Origin: Sphingomonas jatrophae
GTDB taxonomy: Bacteria; Pseudomonadota; Alphaproteobacteria; Sphingomonadales; Sphingomonadaceae
DNA: 64,000 nt
NCBI RefSeq assembly: GCF_900113315.1
Contig: NZ_FOZG01000001.1
Coordinates: forward strand, 930,001 to 994,000
Direction of reading: 5' to 3'
Shown here piece after piece: positions 28,362-37,445 of this stretch (its first letter is position 1; every line of letters starts with the position of its first letter). A program made the position numbers and the translations under genes. The notes beneath the pieces are model-generated. The model had not been told where the DNA came from and made no database searches. It worked only from the letters and a program-made list of their open reading frames with translations.

Positions 28362-30545
28362 TTACTCCCGAGGCTTGGGCGCGACCCTAGCGCGTGGCGG
28401 ATGAACCGCAACTGGCGGCACCTCCCACGGGTGACGGCCACCGGTGCGGACGACAGCGACGCGGAGGGGATCGAAGCCGAGCGCGAGGCCGCCGGTGGTG
28501 CGGAGCAGCGCCGCGTCCGCCTTCAGCCAGCGGGGCTTGCAGCCGCGCGGCAGGCGACGATCGCTGACGACGATGTCGGCGGCGGCGCGGGCGCGGGTGA
28601 AGGCGCCCCACTCGACCCGGTAGGCGCTGCGGGTGGCGAGCAGATGCCAGGTGCGACCGCCGCGGCGGATGGCGGCGGTGCAGAGATCGCGGCCGCAGCG
28701 GGCGCCGGGCCAATCGTCGAACGCCGCCGCCTCGCCGTCGATCGCCGCTGCCTCACCCAGCAGATCGCGGACGTAATCGCCTGCGCGAGGACGCAGCAGC
28801 GCGAGGCCGCCCTCGTCCCCACGCAGCGCGACGTGGCGACCGTCGCCGGTGACGAGCAGATCGGGCGGGCGGGCCGACGCGGCCCAAGCGACGCCGATGA
28901 GGATAGGAGCGAGACCGAGCAGGCGTACGCGCGTCCGCCAGAGCGCCAGCCACAATCCGCCCGAGACCATCGCGCCGAACGCGCCCGCGGGCATGGACGG
29001 CAGCATCCGCGAGGCGCCCGGCGCCGCGGCGACTGTCCGGGCGATCCACAGCAGCAGGTCGAGCGCCTTGCCCCCCGCCCACCAGAAGGGTCCGCCAAGC
29101 CCGATCGTGTCGAAGATCAACGCGGCCGCCTCCAGCGGCATGGCGACGAAGGTTGAGAGCGGGATGGCGACAATGTTGGCGAGCGCGCCGTAGAGGCCGG
29201 CGCGGTGGAAGTGCCACAAGGCGATCGGCATCAGCGCCAGCTCGACCACGAGGCCGGTGAGCAGGAGCGAGCCGAGCGCGCGGGCGATGCGGCGCGGCAG
29301 CGCCTCCTCACGGCGGATGAACCAGCCGCGAACGCGCGGAGAATCGTGCAGGGCGACGATGGCGACGATCGCGGCGAAGCTGAGCTGGAAGCTGGCGCCC
29401 ACCAGCGACTCGGGCCACAGCAGCAGCACCACGAGCGCGCCTGCTGCGACCAGCCGCAAGGTCATCGCCTCGCGCCCAAGCGCCAGTGCGGCCAGCACGA
29501 GCACGGCAGCGATGCAGGACCGGATCGTCGGCACCTCGGCCCCGGACAGCAGGGTGTAGGCCACCGCCGCGCACGCCCCCGCGCCGGCGGCGACCAGCGG
29601 CAGGTTCCAGCGGAGCGCGAGCGCAGGGCTGAGCGCCAGCAGCCGCAGGACGAGCAGCATCGCTGCGGCGGTCACCGCAGTGACGTGCAGGCCGCTGATG
29701 GAAAGCAGGTGCGCGAGGCCCGAGCGGCGCATGGCCTCCGCCGCATCGTCCGGGATGGCGCCCTGATCGCCGGTCGCAAGCGCCGCGGCAACGCCACCGG
29801 AGGCGCCGGGCAGGCGAGACTGGATGTGGGCGGACAGCCTCGCGCGCAGATCCGCCAGCCGCGCGGCCGGGCCGGGCTTTGCCGCGGGCGCGATCAGGGT
29901 CGCGCCGGGGAAGGCACGCCCGCTCGCGCCGACGCCGCGGAACCAGGCGATGCGCGAGAAATTATAGGCTCCGGGCAAGGCGGCAGGTGGCGGTGGGACG
30001 AGGCGGGCGCGCAGCGACAGGCGCGCGGTGGGCGCAAGCCCTGCCGGGACGTCGGCCGCGGCGAAGCTGACGCGCAGGCGCGGCGGCAATCCCTGCCCCG
30101 GATCGGGGGCGAGCAGAACGCGCACCGCATCGCGCGCAGGCAGCGGCTCCACCGTCTCGACCGTTGCGGCGAAGGCGGCGACGACGGTGCGGCCCAGCAC
30201 CGGCGCGGCGACCGACTGTGATCGCCACCAGACCAGCCCGCAACCGAACGCCGCGACGAGCAGCAGGATGGCGAGCGCACGGCTGGCCCGCGTCCCCTGC
30301 CCCAGCACCGCAAGCATCGCAGCAAGGCCGCCGGCGCCCAGCATCCATCCGGCCCAGCGCGCCGGATCCGGCAGCGCGAACCAGGCCGCAATCCCCGCCC
30401 CCAACCCGATCGGCAGCCACAGCGGCAGCTGATCGCGCTCCATTTCGAGCCACGACTCGGTCGCGGCAAGCGCACGGGCCGCCCCGACAGGGCTTCCGCC
30501 TGCCGAAAAGCCCGTGCTAGGGGCGCGCGCAAGTCGGCTGGCCAT
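28362..30545 (-). CDS. comEC: ComEC/Rec2 family competence protein
   Basis: Inner membrane channel protein for uptake of transforming single-stranded DNA. Of 727 residues, the N-terminal part has several membrane helices and an OB-like DUF4131 region, then the Competence domain with [18 protein letters not shown] and further helices. The C-terminal soluble part (ICSSPATVA-free frame reading [15 protein letters not shown]) corresponds to the usual metallo-beta-lactamase-like domain, but I see no HxHxDH motif, so it looks inactive as a nuclease. The ATG at 30545 keeps the conserved [22 protein letters not shown]; starts at 30593 and 30443 are possible. It is divergent from gltX, 24 bases away. 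Confidence 0.88.
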   Translation of the reverse strand: MASRLARAPSTGFSAGGSPVGAARALAATESWLEMERDQLPLWLPIGLGAGIAAWFALPDPARWAGWMLGAGGLAAMLAVLGQGTRASRALAILLLVAAFGCGLVWWRSQSVAAPVLGRTVVAAFAATVETVEPLPARDAVRVLLAPDPGQGLPPRLRVSFAAADVPAGLAPTARLSLRARLVPPPPAALPGAYNFSRIAWFRGVGASGRAFPGATLIAPAAKPGPAARLADLRARLSAHIQSRLPGASGGVAAALATGDQGAIPDDAAEAMRRSGLAHLLSISGLHVTAVTAAAMLLVLRLLALSPALALRWNLPLVAAGAGACAAVAYTLLSGAEVPTIRSCIAAVLVLAALALGREAMTLRLVAAGALVVLLLWPESLVGASFQLSFAAIVAIVALHDSPRVRGWFIRREEALPRRIARALGSLLLTGLVVELALMPIALWHFHRAGLYGALANIVAIPLSTFVAMPLEAAALIFDTIGLGGPFWWAGGKALDLLLWIARTVAAAPGASRMLPSMPAGAFGAMVSGGLWLALWRTRVRLLGLAPILIGVAWAASARPPDLLVTGDGRHVALRGDEGGLALLRPRAGDYVRDLLGEAAAIDGEAAAFDDWPGARCGRDLCTAAIRRGGRTWHLLATRSAYRVEWGAFTRARAAADIVVSDRRLPRGCKPRWLKADAALLRTTGGLALGFDPLRVAVVRTGGRHPWEVPPVAVHPPRARVAPKPRE

Positions 30546-30569
30546 GCGCCATCGTTGGAGAATGCACGC

Positions 30570-32045
30570 ATGGGCGCAAGCGCCGAAGCTCAAGGGTCAG
30601 CGGTCGTCACGCGTTTCGCGCCCTCGCCCACGGGATTCCTGCACATCGGCGGGGCGCGCACCGCCTTGTTCAACTGGCTGTTCGCGCGGCACCATGGCGG
30701 CAAGTTCCTGCTGCGCATCGAGGATACCGACCGCGCGCGCTCGACCCAGCCGGCGATCGAGGCGATCCTCGACGGGATGCGATGGCTCGGCCTCGACTGG
30801 GATGGCGACGAGACCTACCAGTTCGCCCGCGCCAGCCGCCATGCCGAGGTGGCGTTCGACCTGCTGGCACGCGGCCACGCCTATAAATGCTACGCCACGC
30901 CCGAGGAGCTGGCCGAGCTGCGCGAGGCGCAGCGCGCGGCGAAGCTGCCGCTCCGCTATGACGGGCGCTGGCGCAACCGTGACGCCAGCGAAGCGCCGGA
31001 GGGCGCGCCCTTCGTCATTCGCCTGAAGGCGGAAACCGAGGGCGAGACGACGATCCACGACCGCGTGCAAGGCGCGGTGACGGTGCGCAATGCCGAGCTG
31101 GACGACATGATCCTGCTCCGCTCCGACGGCACGCCGACCTATATGCTGGCGGTGGTCGTCGACGATCACGACATGGGTGTGACGCACGTGATCCGCGGGG
31201 ACGATCACCTCAACAACGCCTTCCGCCAGCTGGGAATCGTTCGCGGCATGGGCTGGCCGGAGCCGGTCTATGCGCACATTCCGCTGATCCATGGCGCCGA
31301 CGGGGCCAAGCTCTCCAAGCGGCACGGCGCGCTTGGGGTCGACGCCTATCGCGACGAACTCGGCATGCTGCCGGAAGCGGTGAACAATTACCTGCTGCGG
31401 CTCGGCTGGGGCCATGGCGACGAGGAGATCATCGGCCGCGACCGCGCGACCGAGCTGTTCGACCTTGGCGCCGTCGGCCGCGCGCCCTCCCGCTTCGACC
31501 TGAAGAAGCTGGAGAATCTGAACGGCCACTACATGCGCGAGGCGGGCGATGCGCGCCTGGCCGAGCTTGCGACTCCGTTCGTCGAGGCGGCGCTCGGCCG
31601 CGCGCTGACGTCCGCGGACATCGATCTGCTGCGCCGCGCCATGCCGCACCTGAAGCCGCGGGCCAAGGATTTGCGGGACTTAGGCGATGCCGCCACCTTC
31701 CTGTTTCGCAGTCGCCCGCTGGCGATGGACGAGAAGGCCCGCTCTCTGCTAACCGGCCCGGCAAGCGACCTGTTGGCGGCAGCCGAAGGCGCGATCGAGG
31801 CGGTGACCGACTGGCGCGCGGAAGCGATCGAACAGTCGGTTCGCGAGCTCGCGGAGAGAGCCGGCGTAGGGCTCGGCAAGGTGGCGCAACCGCTCAGGGC
31901 GGCGCTGACCGGCCGCACCACCTCCCCCGGCATCTTCGATGTGCTCGAACTGCTCGGCCGCGACGAGAGCCTCGCCCGCTTGCACGACCAGACCCGCGCC
32001 GCCGCGTCCGCGACCGGCGCCAACCAGGAGAACCTCGATGGCTGA
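30570..32045 (+). CDS. gltX: Glutamate--tRNA ligase
   Basis: Class I aminoacyl-tRNA synthetase that charges tRNA-Glu. The 491-residue product contains the HIGH-type motif in [19 protein letters not shown] and the KMSKS-type motif as KLSKRHG, plus RIEDTDRAR and the [11 protein letters not shown] segment of the catalytic core; the C-terminal half is the helical anticodon-binding domain. Alphaproteobacteria often have two GltX paralogues, one of which may charge tRNA-Gln; which this is cannot be told. GGAG at 30557-30560 supports the ATG at 30570. Its end overlaps the gltA start by 8 bases. Confidence 0.96.
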   Translation: MGASAEAQGSAVVTRFAPSPTGFLHIGGARTALFNWLFARHHGGKFLLRIEDTDRARSTQPAIEAILDGMRWLGLDWDGDETYQFARASRHAEVAFDLLARGHAYKCYATPEELAELREAQRAAKLPLRYDGRWRNRDASEAPEGAPFVIRLKAETEGETTIHDRVQGAVTVRNAELDDMILLRSDGTPTYMLAVVVDDHDMGVTHVIRGDDHLNNAFRQLGIVRGMGWPEPVYAHIPLIHGADGAKLSKRHGALGVDAYRDELGMLPEAVNNYLLRLGWGHGDEEIIGRDRATELFDLGAVGRAPSRFDLKKLENLNGHYMREAGDARLAELATPFVEAALGRALTSADIDLLRRAMPHLKPRAKDLRDLGDAATFLFRSRPLAMDEKARSLLTGPASDLLAAAEGAIEAVTDWRAEAIEQSVRELAERAGVGLGKVAQPLRAALTGRTTSPGIFDVLELLGRDESLARLHDQTRAAASATGANQENLDG

Positions 32046-33324
32046 CGCCACCGCCAAGCTGGACCTCGACGGCAAGACCTCGGAGTATAAGGTTCTCTCC
32101 GGCACGACGGGGCCGGACGTTATCGACATCCGCAAGCTCTACGGCACCACCGGCGCCTTCACCTACGATCCGGGCTTCACCTCGACCGCGTCCTGCTGGT
32201 CGAAGCTGACCTATATCGATGGCGATCAGGGCATCCTGCTCCACCGCGGCTATCCGATCGACCAGCTGGCCGAGCAGTCGAGCTTCATGGAGGTGGCCTA
32301 TCTGCTGCTGAACGGCGAGCTGCCGGGCAAGGCGGAGCTGGAGACGTTCACCAACACGATCACCCGCCACACGATGCTGCACGAGCAGCTGTCGACCTTC
32401 TATCGCGGCTTTCGGCGCGATGCGCACCCGATGGCGATCATGTGCGGCGTCGTCGGCGCGCTGTCCGCCTTCTACCACGATTCGACGGACATCAACGATC
32501 CGCAGCAGCGCGTGATCGCCAGCCATCGGCTGATCGCCAAGATGCCGACGATTGCGGCGATGGCGTACAAATATTCGGTCGGCCAGCCGTTCGTCTATCC
32601 GGACAACACGCTGAGCTACACCGCCAACTTCCTCAAGATGACCTTCTCGGTCCCGGCGGAGGAATATGTCCCCGATCCGGTGATCGTGGACGCGATGGAC
32701 AAGATCTTCATCCTCCACGCCGATCACGAGCAGAATGCGTCGACCTCCACCGTGCGTCTCGCCGGTTCGTCGGGCGCCAATCCGTTCGCGTGCATCGCGG
32801 CGGGCATCGCCTGCCTGTGGGGCCCGGCGCATGGCGGCGCGAACGAGGCGGCGCTGAACATGCTGCGTGAGATCGGCACGCCCGACCGGATCCCCGAATA
32901 TATCGCCCGCGCCAAGAACAAGGACGATCCGTTTCGGCTGATGGGCTTCGGACACCGCGTCTACAAGAATTTCGATCCGCGCGCGAAGGTGCTGTCGAAG
33001 GCGGCGTCGGACGTGCTCGACCGACTCGGCATCTCCGATCCGGTGCTGGATACGGCGCGCGAACTGGAGCAGATCGCGCTCAAGGACCAGTATTTCATCG
33101 ACAAGAAGCTTTACCCGAATGTCGATTTCTATTCCGGCGTGATCCTGTCGGCGATCGGCTTCCCGACGACGATGTTCACCGTGCTGTTCGCGCTTGCGCG
33201 CACGGTCGGCTGGGTGGCGCAGTGGAACGAGATGATCTCGGACCCCGAGCAGAAGATTGGCCGCCCGCGCCAGCTCTATACCGGCCCGACGCAGCGGGAT
33301 TACGTGCCGGTGGCGCAGCGCTGA
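32038..33324 (+). CDS. gltA: Citrate synthase (type I/II hexameric form)
   Basis: Condenses oxaloacetate and acetyl-CoA to citrate in the TCA cycle. The 428-residue product has the Gram-negative type length and active-site regions: [14 protein letters not shown], catalytic His in [13 protein letters not shown], the second in [17 protein letters not shown], and the Asp in NVDFYSGVI. The N-terminal extension (residues 1-50) is typical of the NADH-sensitive hexameric form. The ATG at 32038 has AGGAG at 32026-32030 and overlaps the gltX stop, so the two genes are translationally coupled. Confidence 0.97.
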   Translation: MADATAKLDLDGKTSEYKVLSGTTGPDVIDIRKLYGTTGAFTYDPGFTSTASCWSKLTYIDGDQGILLHRGYPIDQLAEQSSFMEVAYLLLNGELPGKAELETFTNTITRHTMLHEQLSTFYRGFRRDAHPMAIMCGVVGALSAFYHDSTDINDPQQRVIASHRLIAKMPTIAAMAYKYSVGQPFVYPDNTLSYTANFLKMTFSVPAEEYVPDPVIVDAMDKIFILHADHEQNASTSTVRLAGSSGANPFACIAAGIACLWGPAHGGANEAALNMLREIGTPDRIPEYIARAKNKDDPFRLMGFGHRVYKNFDPRAKVLSKAASDVLDRLGISDPVLDTARELEQIALKDQYFIDKKLYPNVDFYSGVILSAIGFPTTMFTVLFALARTVGWVAQWNEMISDPEQKIGRPRQLYTGPTQRDYVPVAQR

Positions 33325-33392
33325 CAGGCTGACCATGCCGCTGGCGGAGATCGTCTCCGTCGGCGGCGCATCTTCTTCAGGAGAGCGTGCAG

Positions 33393-33417
33393 CGGGCCGC
33401 CTTCAGGCCGCCCGTTT
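33393..33417 (+). terminator. Hairpin between gltA and the convergent kinase-like gene
   Basis: CGGGC...GCCCG stem (33393-33397 with 33410-33414) extended by GCC/GGC around a TTCA loop, with one internal mismatch, followed by TTT. It lies about 70 bases after the gltA stop and could stop both convergent transcripts. Confidence 0.4.
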
Positions 33418-33428
33418 GAACGCTGGCA

Positions 33429-34745
33429 TCACCCCGCCGGCAGGATCAGCGTGAACCGCGCGCCCTGCCCCGGCGCGCTGTCCACCGTCAGGTCGCCATC
33501 CATTGCGCGGGCGAGACGGCGCGAAATGTAGAGGCCGAGGCCCGTGCCGCCGGGCTCGTCCGGATCGACCCGTTCGAACTTGTCGAAGATGCGCACCTGA
33601 TCCTCGGGCGCGATGCCCTTGCCCTGGTCGGCCACGGTCAGCCGCACCTCTGCACCCGCCGCTTCGCCCCGCAGCCACACCGCGCTGCCCGGCGGCGAGT
33701 AGCGCACGGCATTGCCGACGAGATTGACGAGGATCTGGAGGACGCGGCGATATTCGCCGATGGCGGAAAGCGTCTCGTCGACCTTTGGCGGGTCGATCCG
33801 CACCTCGCCGTTGAGCGCGCGGATGGCGAGCAGGCCGGCGGCGCGGCGGGCGAGATCGGCGAGGTCGATCGGCCCGCGCTCCGGCTGGAAATCGGGCCGC
33901 TCGATGGCCGACAGGTCGACCAGATCGCCGACCAGAGCGAGCAGGTGACGACTGGCGGTGGCGATATCGGCGGCATAGCCGGCATAATCGCGGCGCAGCG
34001 GACCCTCGTCGCGCGCGCCGATCGCATCGGCCAAGCGGATGATGCGATCGAGCGGCGCCTTCAGCACTTCGCCAAGCCGGGTGGCGAAAGCATCGCCCTG
34101 CCCCGCGGCAGGAGTCGTTTCTGGCGGCGCCGGTGAACGGGGGACGGCGGTGCCGCGGAAGCCGCGCAGCCGCCCGGCCGTGTCGAACAATGGCGTACCC
34201 GCGAGCAGCAGGGGCGCGCCGCCTGCCGCGCGAAACTCGGCCGGCTGCCCGTCGAACGCGCGCTGTTCGGCCATCGCCTCGACCAGCGGCAGCGCGCCGG
34301 TGGCATCGGGCAGGAGCGTGAAGGCGCGGGTGACCGGCTCCCCGACCAGTCCCGGGACGGGCGGCGCGGGCCACATCGCGGTGAGGCGCAGCGCGGCGTC
34401 GGCCTCCCACGTCAGGTCGGCCTCCGCGCGCAGGAAATCCTGCTCGATCGCGGGCGCGGAAGCTGGCTGCCGCTCCGTCCACGCGACGATCGAGAGGCGA
34501 ACGCCATTGCCATCGGGCGCGGCGCGGACCCAGAGGGCGGCTTCGCCCTCCCCGTCCGCCGCGACCACCCCGCGCGAGATGGCGACACCGAGCCGGCGCG
34601 CCAGCCGGGCGACCTGCGCCAGTTGCGGCACCGCGATCACGCCCTGAGGCTCCCCGCCTGCACGCGCGTGAAGCGAGGCGAGCGCCGCGTCGGTCTCGAC
34701 CAGCCGCAGCCCCGCGTCGAGCCGGCCATGGACCGGGTGGTTCAT
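33429..34745 (-). CDS. Histidine kinase-like protein lacking the phospho-acceptor His
   Basis: Cytoplasmic protein of 438 residues with a C-terminal GHKL ATPase domain: N box NLVGNAVRYSP (341-351), G1 DQGKG (373-377), F box FDKF (387-390) and G2 GGTGLGLYIS (399-408). A HisKA-like helical hairpin precedes it (about 218-280). The second helix (ASRHLLALVGDLVDLSAIE) is canonical, but the first reads LGEVLKAPLDRII, with Glu226 where the H-box His should be. The N-terminal 200 residues form an unrecognised, perhaps PAS-like sensor region with no membrane segment. Its ATG overlaps the DUF2336 stop by 4 bases, so the two are coupled. Family assignment is secure; phosphotransfer activity is doubtful. 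Confidence 0.82.
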   Translation of the reverse strand: MNHPVHGRLDAGLRLVETDAALASLHARAGGEPQGVIAVPQLAQVARLARRLGVAISRGVVAADGEGEAALWVRAAPDGNGVRLSIVAWTERQPASAPAIEQDFLRAEADLTWEADAALRLTAMWPAPPVPGLVGEPVTRAFTLLPDATGALPLVEAMAEQRAFDGQPAEFRAAGGAPLLLAGTPLFDTAGRLRGFRGTAVPRSPAPPETTPAAGQGDAFATRLGEVLKAPLDRIIRLADAIGARDEGPLRRDYAGYAADIATASRHLLALVGDLVDLSAIERPDFQPERGPIDLADLARRAAGLLAIRALNGEVRIDPPKVDETLSAIGEYRRVLQILVNLVGNAVRYSPPGSAVWLRGEAAGAEVRLTVADQGKGIAPEDQVRIFDKFERVDPDEPGGTGLGLYISRRLARAMDGDLTVDSAPGQGARFTLILPAG

Positions 34746-35791
34746 GCGAGCGCCTGAATGGCGGCGCGGAAGGCCGGATCCAGCCGCCACAGCCGGGTCG
34801 CCTCGCGCGCATCGGCCTCGCTCAACGAAGCGAGATCCTCGCCGATCTCGCCGATATCGCGTGGATGGACGAGCCATGCGGCAAGGATGCGGCCCGCCCC
34901 CTCGCCGCCCAGCCCCGCGGCGCGCAGCAGCACGGCGAGGCGGCTGCCCGCCGGATCGAGCGCCATCTCCCACGCGCCCGCGGGATCGAGCGCAGCACGG
35001 TGCGCCAGTGCAGCGACCGTGACCGCCACCTGGCCGCCCTCGGCGAAGTCGGCGACCGCATCATCCTCCAGCCGGCCGGCGCGATCGAGCGTGCGGACCA
35101 GAGCGAGCGCGCGGCCATCGAACCCCGCCGCTTCGTCATGGCCGGCGAGCAGCGCCTGTGCAGCGGCGGCGGCAGCACGATCCACGGCGGCGGCGGGCAG
35201 ATCGTCGCGCTGGACCAGCTCGATCCTGAGCGCGGCGGCAACCGACCAGACGAGGCGGTGGAGCAATTCGCCGGGCAGGTCGACCAGCGGCAGCGCGGCG
35301 TCGTGGAACCCGTCATACCGGCGCGCCTCCGCCGTCAGGACGGCAGCGGCGGCGCGCGCAATCTCCACATCGGCATCGCCCAGGATCGCCTCCAGCGGGC
35401 CGGGCCCGCCTGTCCGGCGAAGGCGGCGGCCGAGGCGGTGCTCCGTCGCGCGGCGCAGCAGCAGCGCGACCAGCTCGACATCGTGGGGCAGACCGGCGCG
35501 CTCAAGCACCGGCAGGGCAATCGGCGTTTCGCGTTCGACCAGCACCGGCGGCGCATGCTCGCCAAGCCGCTCGGCAATGCCGCGGGCGAGCGCGCCTTCG
35601 AGATCGAGCAGGATGCCCTCGGCCATGCGCGACACGGCGGCACGCTGATAATCGGAAAGGCGCGCCGGACCGGGCAGCGCGATGTCCGCAACCGCCGCCT
35701 GCACGCGCTGACGCGCCGCCACGCCCGCGGCGGCGGCATCCGCCAGCAGCCGCGCCGCAGCGCTGGGCAGGTCTCGAAAAGGCACGGCCAT
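34742..35791 (-). CDS. DUF2336 domain-containing protein
   Basis: Alpha-helical, Ala/Leu/Arg-rich protein of 349 residues that fits the alphaproteobacterial DUF2336 family, function unknown. The sequence looks like a string of helical repeats (EVALL/LVALLLRR, DADVEIARAAAAVL, LAVLLRAAGLGGEGAGRILAAWL), a HEAT-like pattern suited to protein binding. No signal peptide or membrane segment. It is translated together with the H-less kinase-like gene downstream (4-base ATGA overlap) and lies 33 bases downstream of the nucleotidyltransferase-like gene, so a regulatory partnership with the kinase-like protein is a reasonable inference. Confidence 0.75.
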   Translation of the reverse strand: MAVPFRDLPSAAARLLADAAAAGVAARQRVQAAVADIALPGPARLSDYQRAAVSRMAEGILLDLEGALARGIAERLGEHAPPVLVERETPIALPVLERAGLPHDVELVALLLRRATEHRLGRRLRRTGGPGPLEAILGDADVEIARAAAAVLTAEARRYDGFHDAALPLVDLPGELLHRLVWSVAAALRIELVQRDDLPAAAVDRAAAAAAQALLAGHDEAAGFDGRALALVRTLDRAGRLEDDAVADFAEGGQVAVTVAALAHRAALDPAGAWEMALDPAGSRLAVLLRAAGLGGEGAGRILAAWLVHPRDIGEIGEDLASLSEADAREATRLWRLDPAFRAAIQALA

Positions 35792-35824
35792 GCCGTCTTC
35801 CTAAGCGTATCTCGTTAAGTTCGG

Positions 35825-37003
35825 TTAAACCGCACGTGACAGGCGATCCTGCACCAAAGCGAAGGACGCGGTGGCATAGAGCGCGGTCAGCGCCACCGCC
35901 CCCGGCCAGCCGGCCACCAACAGGCCGCCGAGCGCACTCCAAGCGAGCGCATCCACGTCCGCCACCGCTGCCGGAACCGCCTCGCCCCGCCGCCGCAGCA
36001 TGGCCGTTTCGCGGGCGGCTGCCAGTTGTGCGAGGATGGCGATCAGCGCCGCCAGTGGCCACAACCGCTCACCAAGCTGGGCCGACACCCACAGCAAGGC
36101 GGCTGCGGCGCCGCTGGCGCGGATGCGCCCGAGCAGCGGGCCGAAGCGGACCCGCCCCAGCCGCAGCCGGGCAAGCCGGGTAGCGCTCGATCCAAGCGGG
36201 CCTGACAGCAGGAGCAGCGCGAGTGCCACGCCCGGCCATCCCGCCGCCGCCACCGGCAGAGCGAGCACGCCGAGGGCAGCGGCGGCAATCGCCAGCCAGA
36301 ACGGATCCACCGGTCGGCTGCCGAGGAGGCGGACGAGCGGCACCTCCACCAACGGGAACAGCCAACGCGACGTCCACGCGCCGGTGGTGGTGCGCGATGC
36401 CGCAAGCCGGCTCGACGGCACGCCTTCCGCGACGGGCTCGCGCAGCAGGCGAGGCGAATCGTCCGTCTCGATCCGGCGGGCGCCGGCCTGGACCAAGCGT
36501 CGCAGCAGCACCGATTGCGCATCCCACTCACCGGGCAGTGTCGCGACATGGCGGGCGAGCGCGCCATCCAACGTGGCAAGACCGCCCCAGCCATGCGCCG
36601 CATCGATCCGCTCGAACGCGGGCGAGGCGGCCGACGGTACAACCAGCAGAGCAGGTGCGGGCGCATCCGCCATCCGCTCGGCCAGCGGCTGATCCGACAG
36701 GCAGCCATCGGCGAAGAGCAGGATGCGCTCGTCGGGGTGCATGCGATCGGCCGCGTCGCCCAAGCTGCGCGCCACCTCGACCGCTACGCCGTCGCGCCGC
36801 AGCCGATCGAGTGCGGCGAGGAGATCGGGCGGCATCGTGCCGACCAGCACGACGACATGGCCCGCCCCCGCGGCAACCGCCTGCCGCACCTGATGCTCGA
36901 TCAAGGTCGCGCCGAGAAACGGCACGGTGGCGCGCAGCGTGCTGCCCGTATCGGCGGCCTCGGCGGCAAAGATCAGCGCGGCGCGCGCGCTCCGTTGGTC
37001 CAT
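35825..37003 (-). CDS. Nucleotidyltransferase-like/degenerate CDP-alcohol phosphotransferase-like membrane protein
   Basis: A 392-residue two-part protein. Residues 1-200 resemble a GT-A/NTP-transferase fold (TVPFLGATLIEHQVRQAV, ILLFADGCLSD), but the usual N-terminal GxGTRL loop is replaced by AAEAADTGSTLRA. Residues 215-392 have about five or six hydrophobic helices. One loop, GSSATRLARLRLGRVRFGPL, aligns with the CDP-alcohol phosphotransferase motif DxxDGxxAR...GxxxDxxxD, keeping Ala278, Arg279 and Gly288 but with G, A, G and A at the four Asp positions (271, 274, 292, 296). The layout recalls fused inositol-phosphate cytidylyltransferase/transferases, yet it should be catalytically dead as a transferase. 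Function unknown. Confidence 0.6.
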   Translation of the reverse strand: MDQRSARAALIFAAEAADTGSTLRATVPFLGATLIEHQVRQAVAAGAGHVVVLVGTMPPDLLAALDRLRRDGVAVEVARSLGDAADRMHPDERILLFADGCLSDQPLAERMADAPAPALLVVPSAASPAFERIDAAHGWGGLATLDGALARHVATLPGEWDAQSVLLRRLVQAGARRIETDDSPRLLREPVAEGVPSSRLAASRTTTGAWTSRWLFPLVEVPLVRLLGSRPVDPFWLAIAAAALGVLALPVAAAGWPGVALALLLLSGPLGSSATRLARLRLGRVRFGPLLGRIRASGAAAALLWVSAQLGERLWPLAALIAILAQLAAARETAMLRRRGEAVPAAVADVDALAWSALGGLLVAGWPGAVALTALYATASFALVQDRLSRAV

Positions 37004-37072
37004 GCCGCGTGCCTAGAGCCTGATCGGCGGAGGGGGAAGCGCGGCGATCCGCCGGGGCGGATCAGGTGCGGA

Positions 37073-37363
37073 TCAGACGTGCAGCAGCGCCAGCTCCAGA
37101 TCGATGCGGCGCAGCATCGATTCGGTCGGGCGACCCGCACCTGCCTCAGTCGCGCAGTTCAGCAGGCCGACCGCGCCGAAGCTGGCGGCGAGGCTGGCAA
37201 GGCGGAGCGCGGCATCGGGCCAGCTGGCCGCATCCAGCGCGGCGAGGCGGCGGCGCTGCGCGGTCGCGGCCTCCAGAAAGGCCCGGCGCAGCTCCGCCAG
37301 CAGGCCAGGATCGTCGCCGACGGCATCGGCAAGCATGGCGGACAGGGTCGGCGTCTCGATCAT
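37073..37363 (-). CDS. Small helical Hpt-like protein without the phospho-His
   Basis: Predicted 96-residue helical protein (LADAVGDDPGLLAELRRAFLEA, then ALRLASLAASFGAVGLLNC). The order and spacing recall a histidine phosphotransfer (Hpt) four-helix bundle, with LAASFGA at the place of the usual HxLKGxxxxxGA motif, but Leu replaces the His, and the only His in the protein is residue 95. Assignment to Hpt is therefore weak and based on pattern. The ATG at 37363 lacks a clear ribosome binding site; an ATG at 37447 would add 28 residues and overlap the divergent coiled-coil gene's start. It is the first of a minus-strand run leading to the kinase-like gene. Confidence 0.5.
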   Translation of the reverse strand: MIETPTLSAMLADAVGDDPGLLAELRRAFLEAATAQRRRLAALDAASWPDAALRLASLAASFGAVGLLNCATEAGAGRPTESMLRRIDLELALLHV

Positions 37364-37445
37364 AAGGTGGGAGCGTGCGGCCAAAGCCTTAACGACACGT
37401 TTCCGCAGCCCTTCCCCGTTCGGCCTGACGTGGTAAACCGCCGTC

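Noticed and set aside
28112-28441. Longer start of the small lipoprotein
   Set aside because: It would put 28 basic residues before the signal peptide and overlap comEC; the GTG at 28357 has a good GGGAG.
35815-35828. TTAA-N6-TTAA upstream of DUF2336, considered as a CtrA site
   Set aside because: CtrA needs a 7-base spacer; here it is 6.
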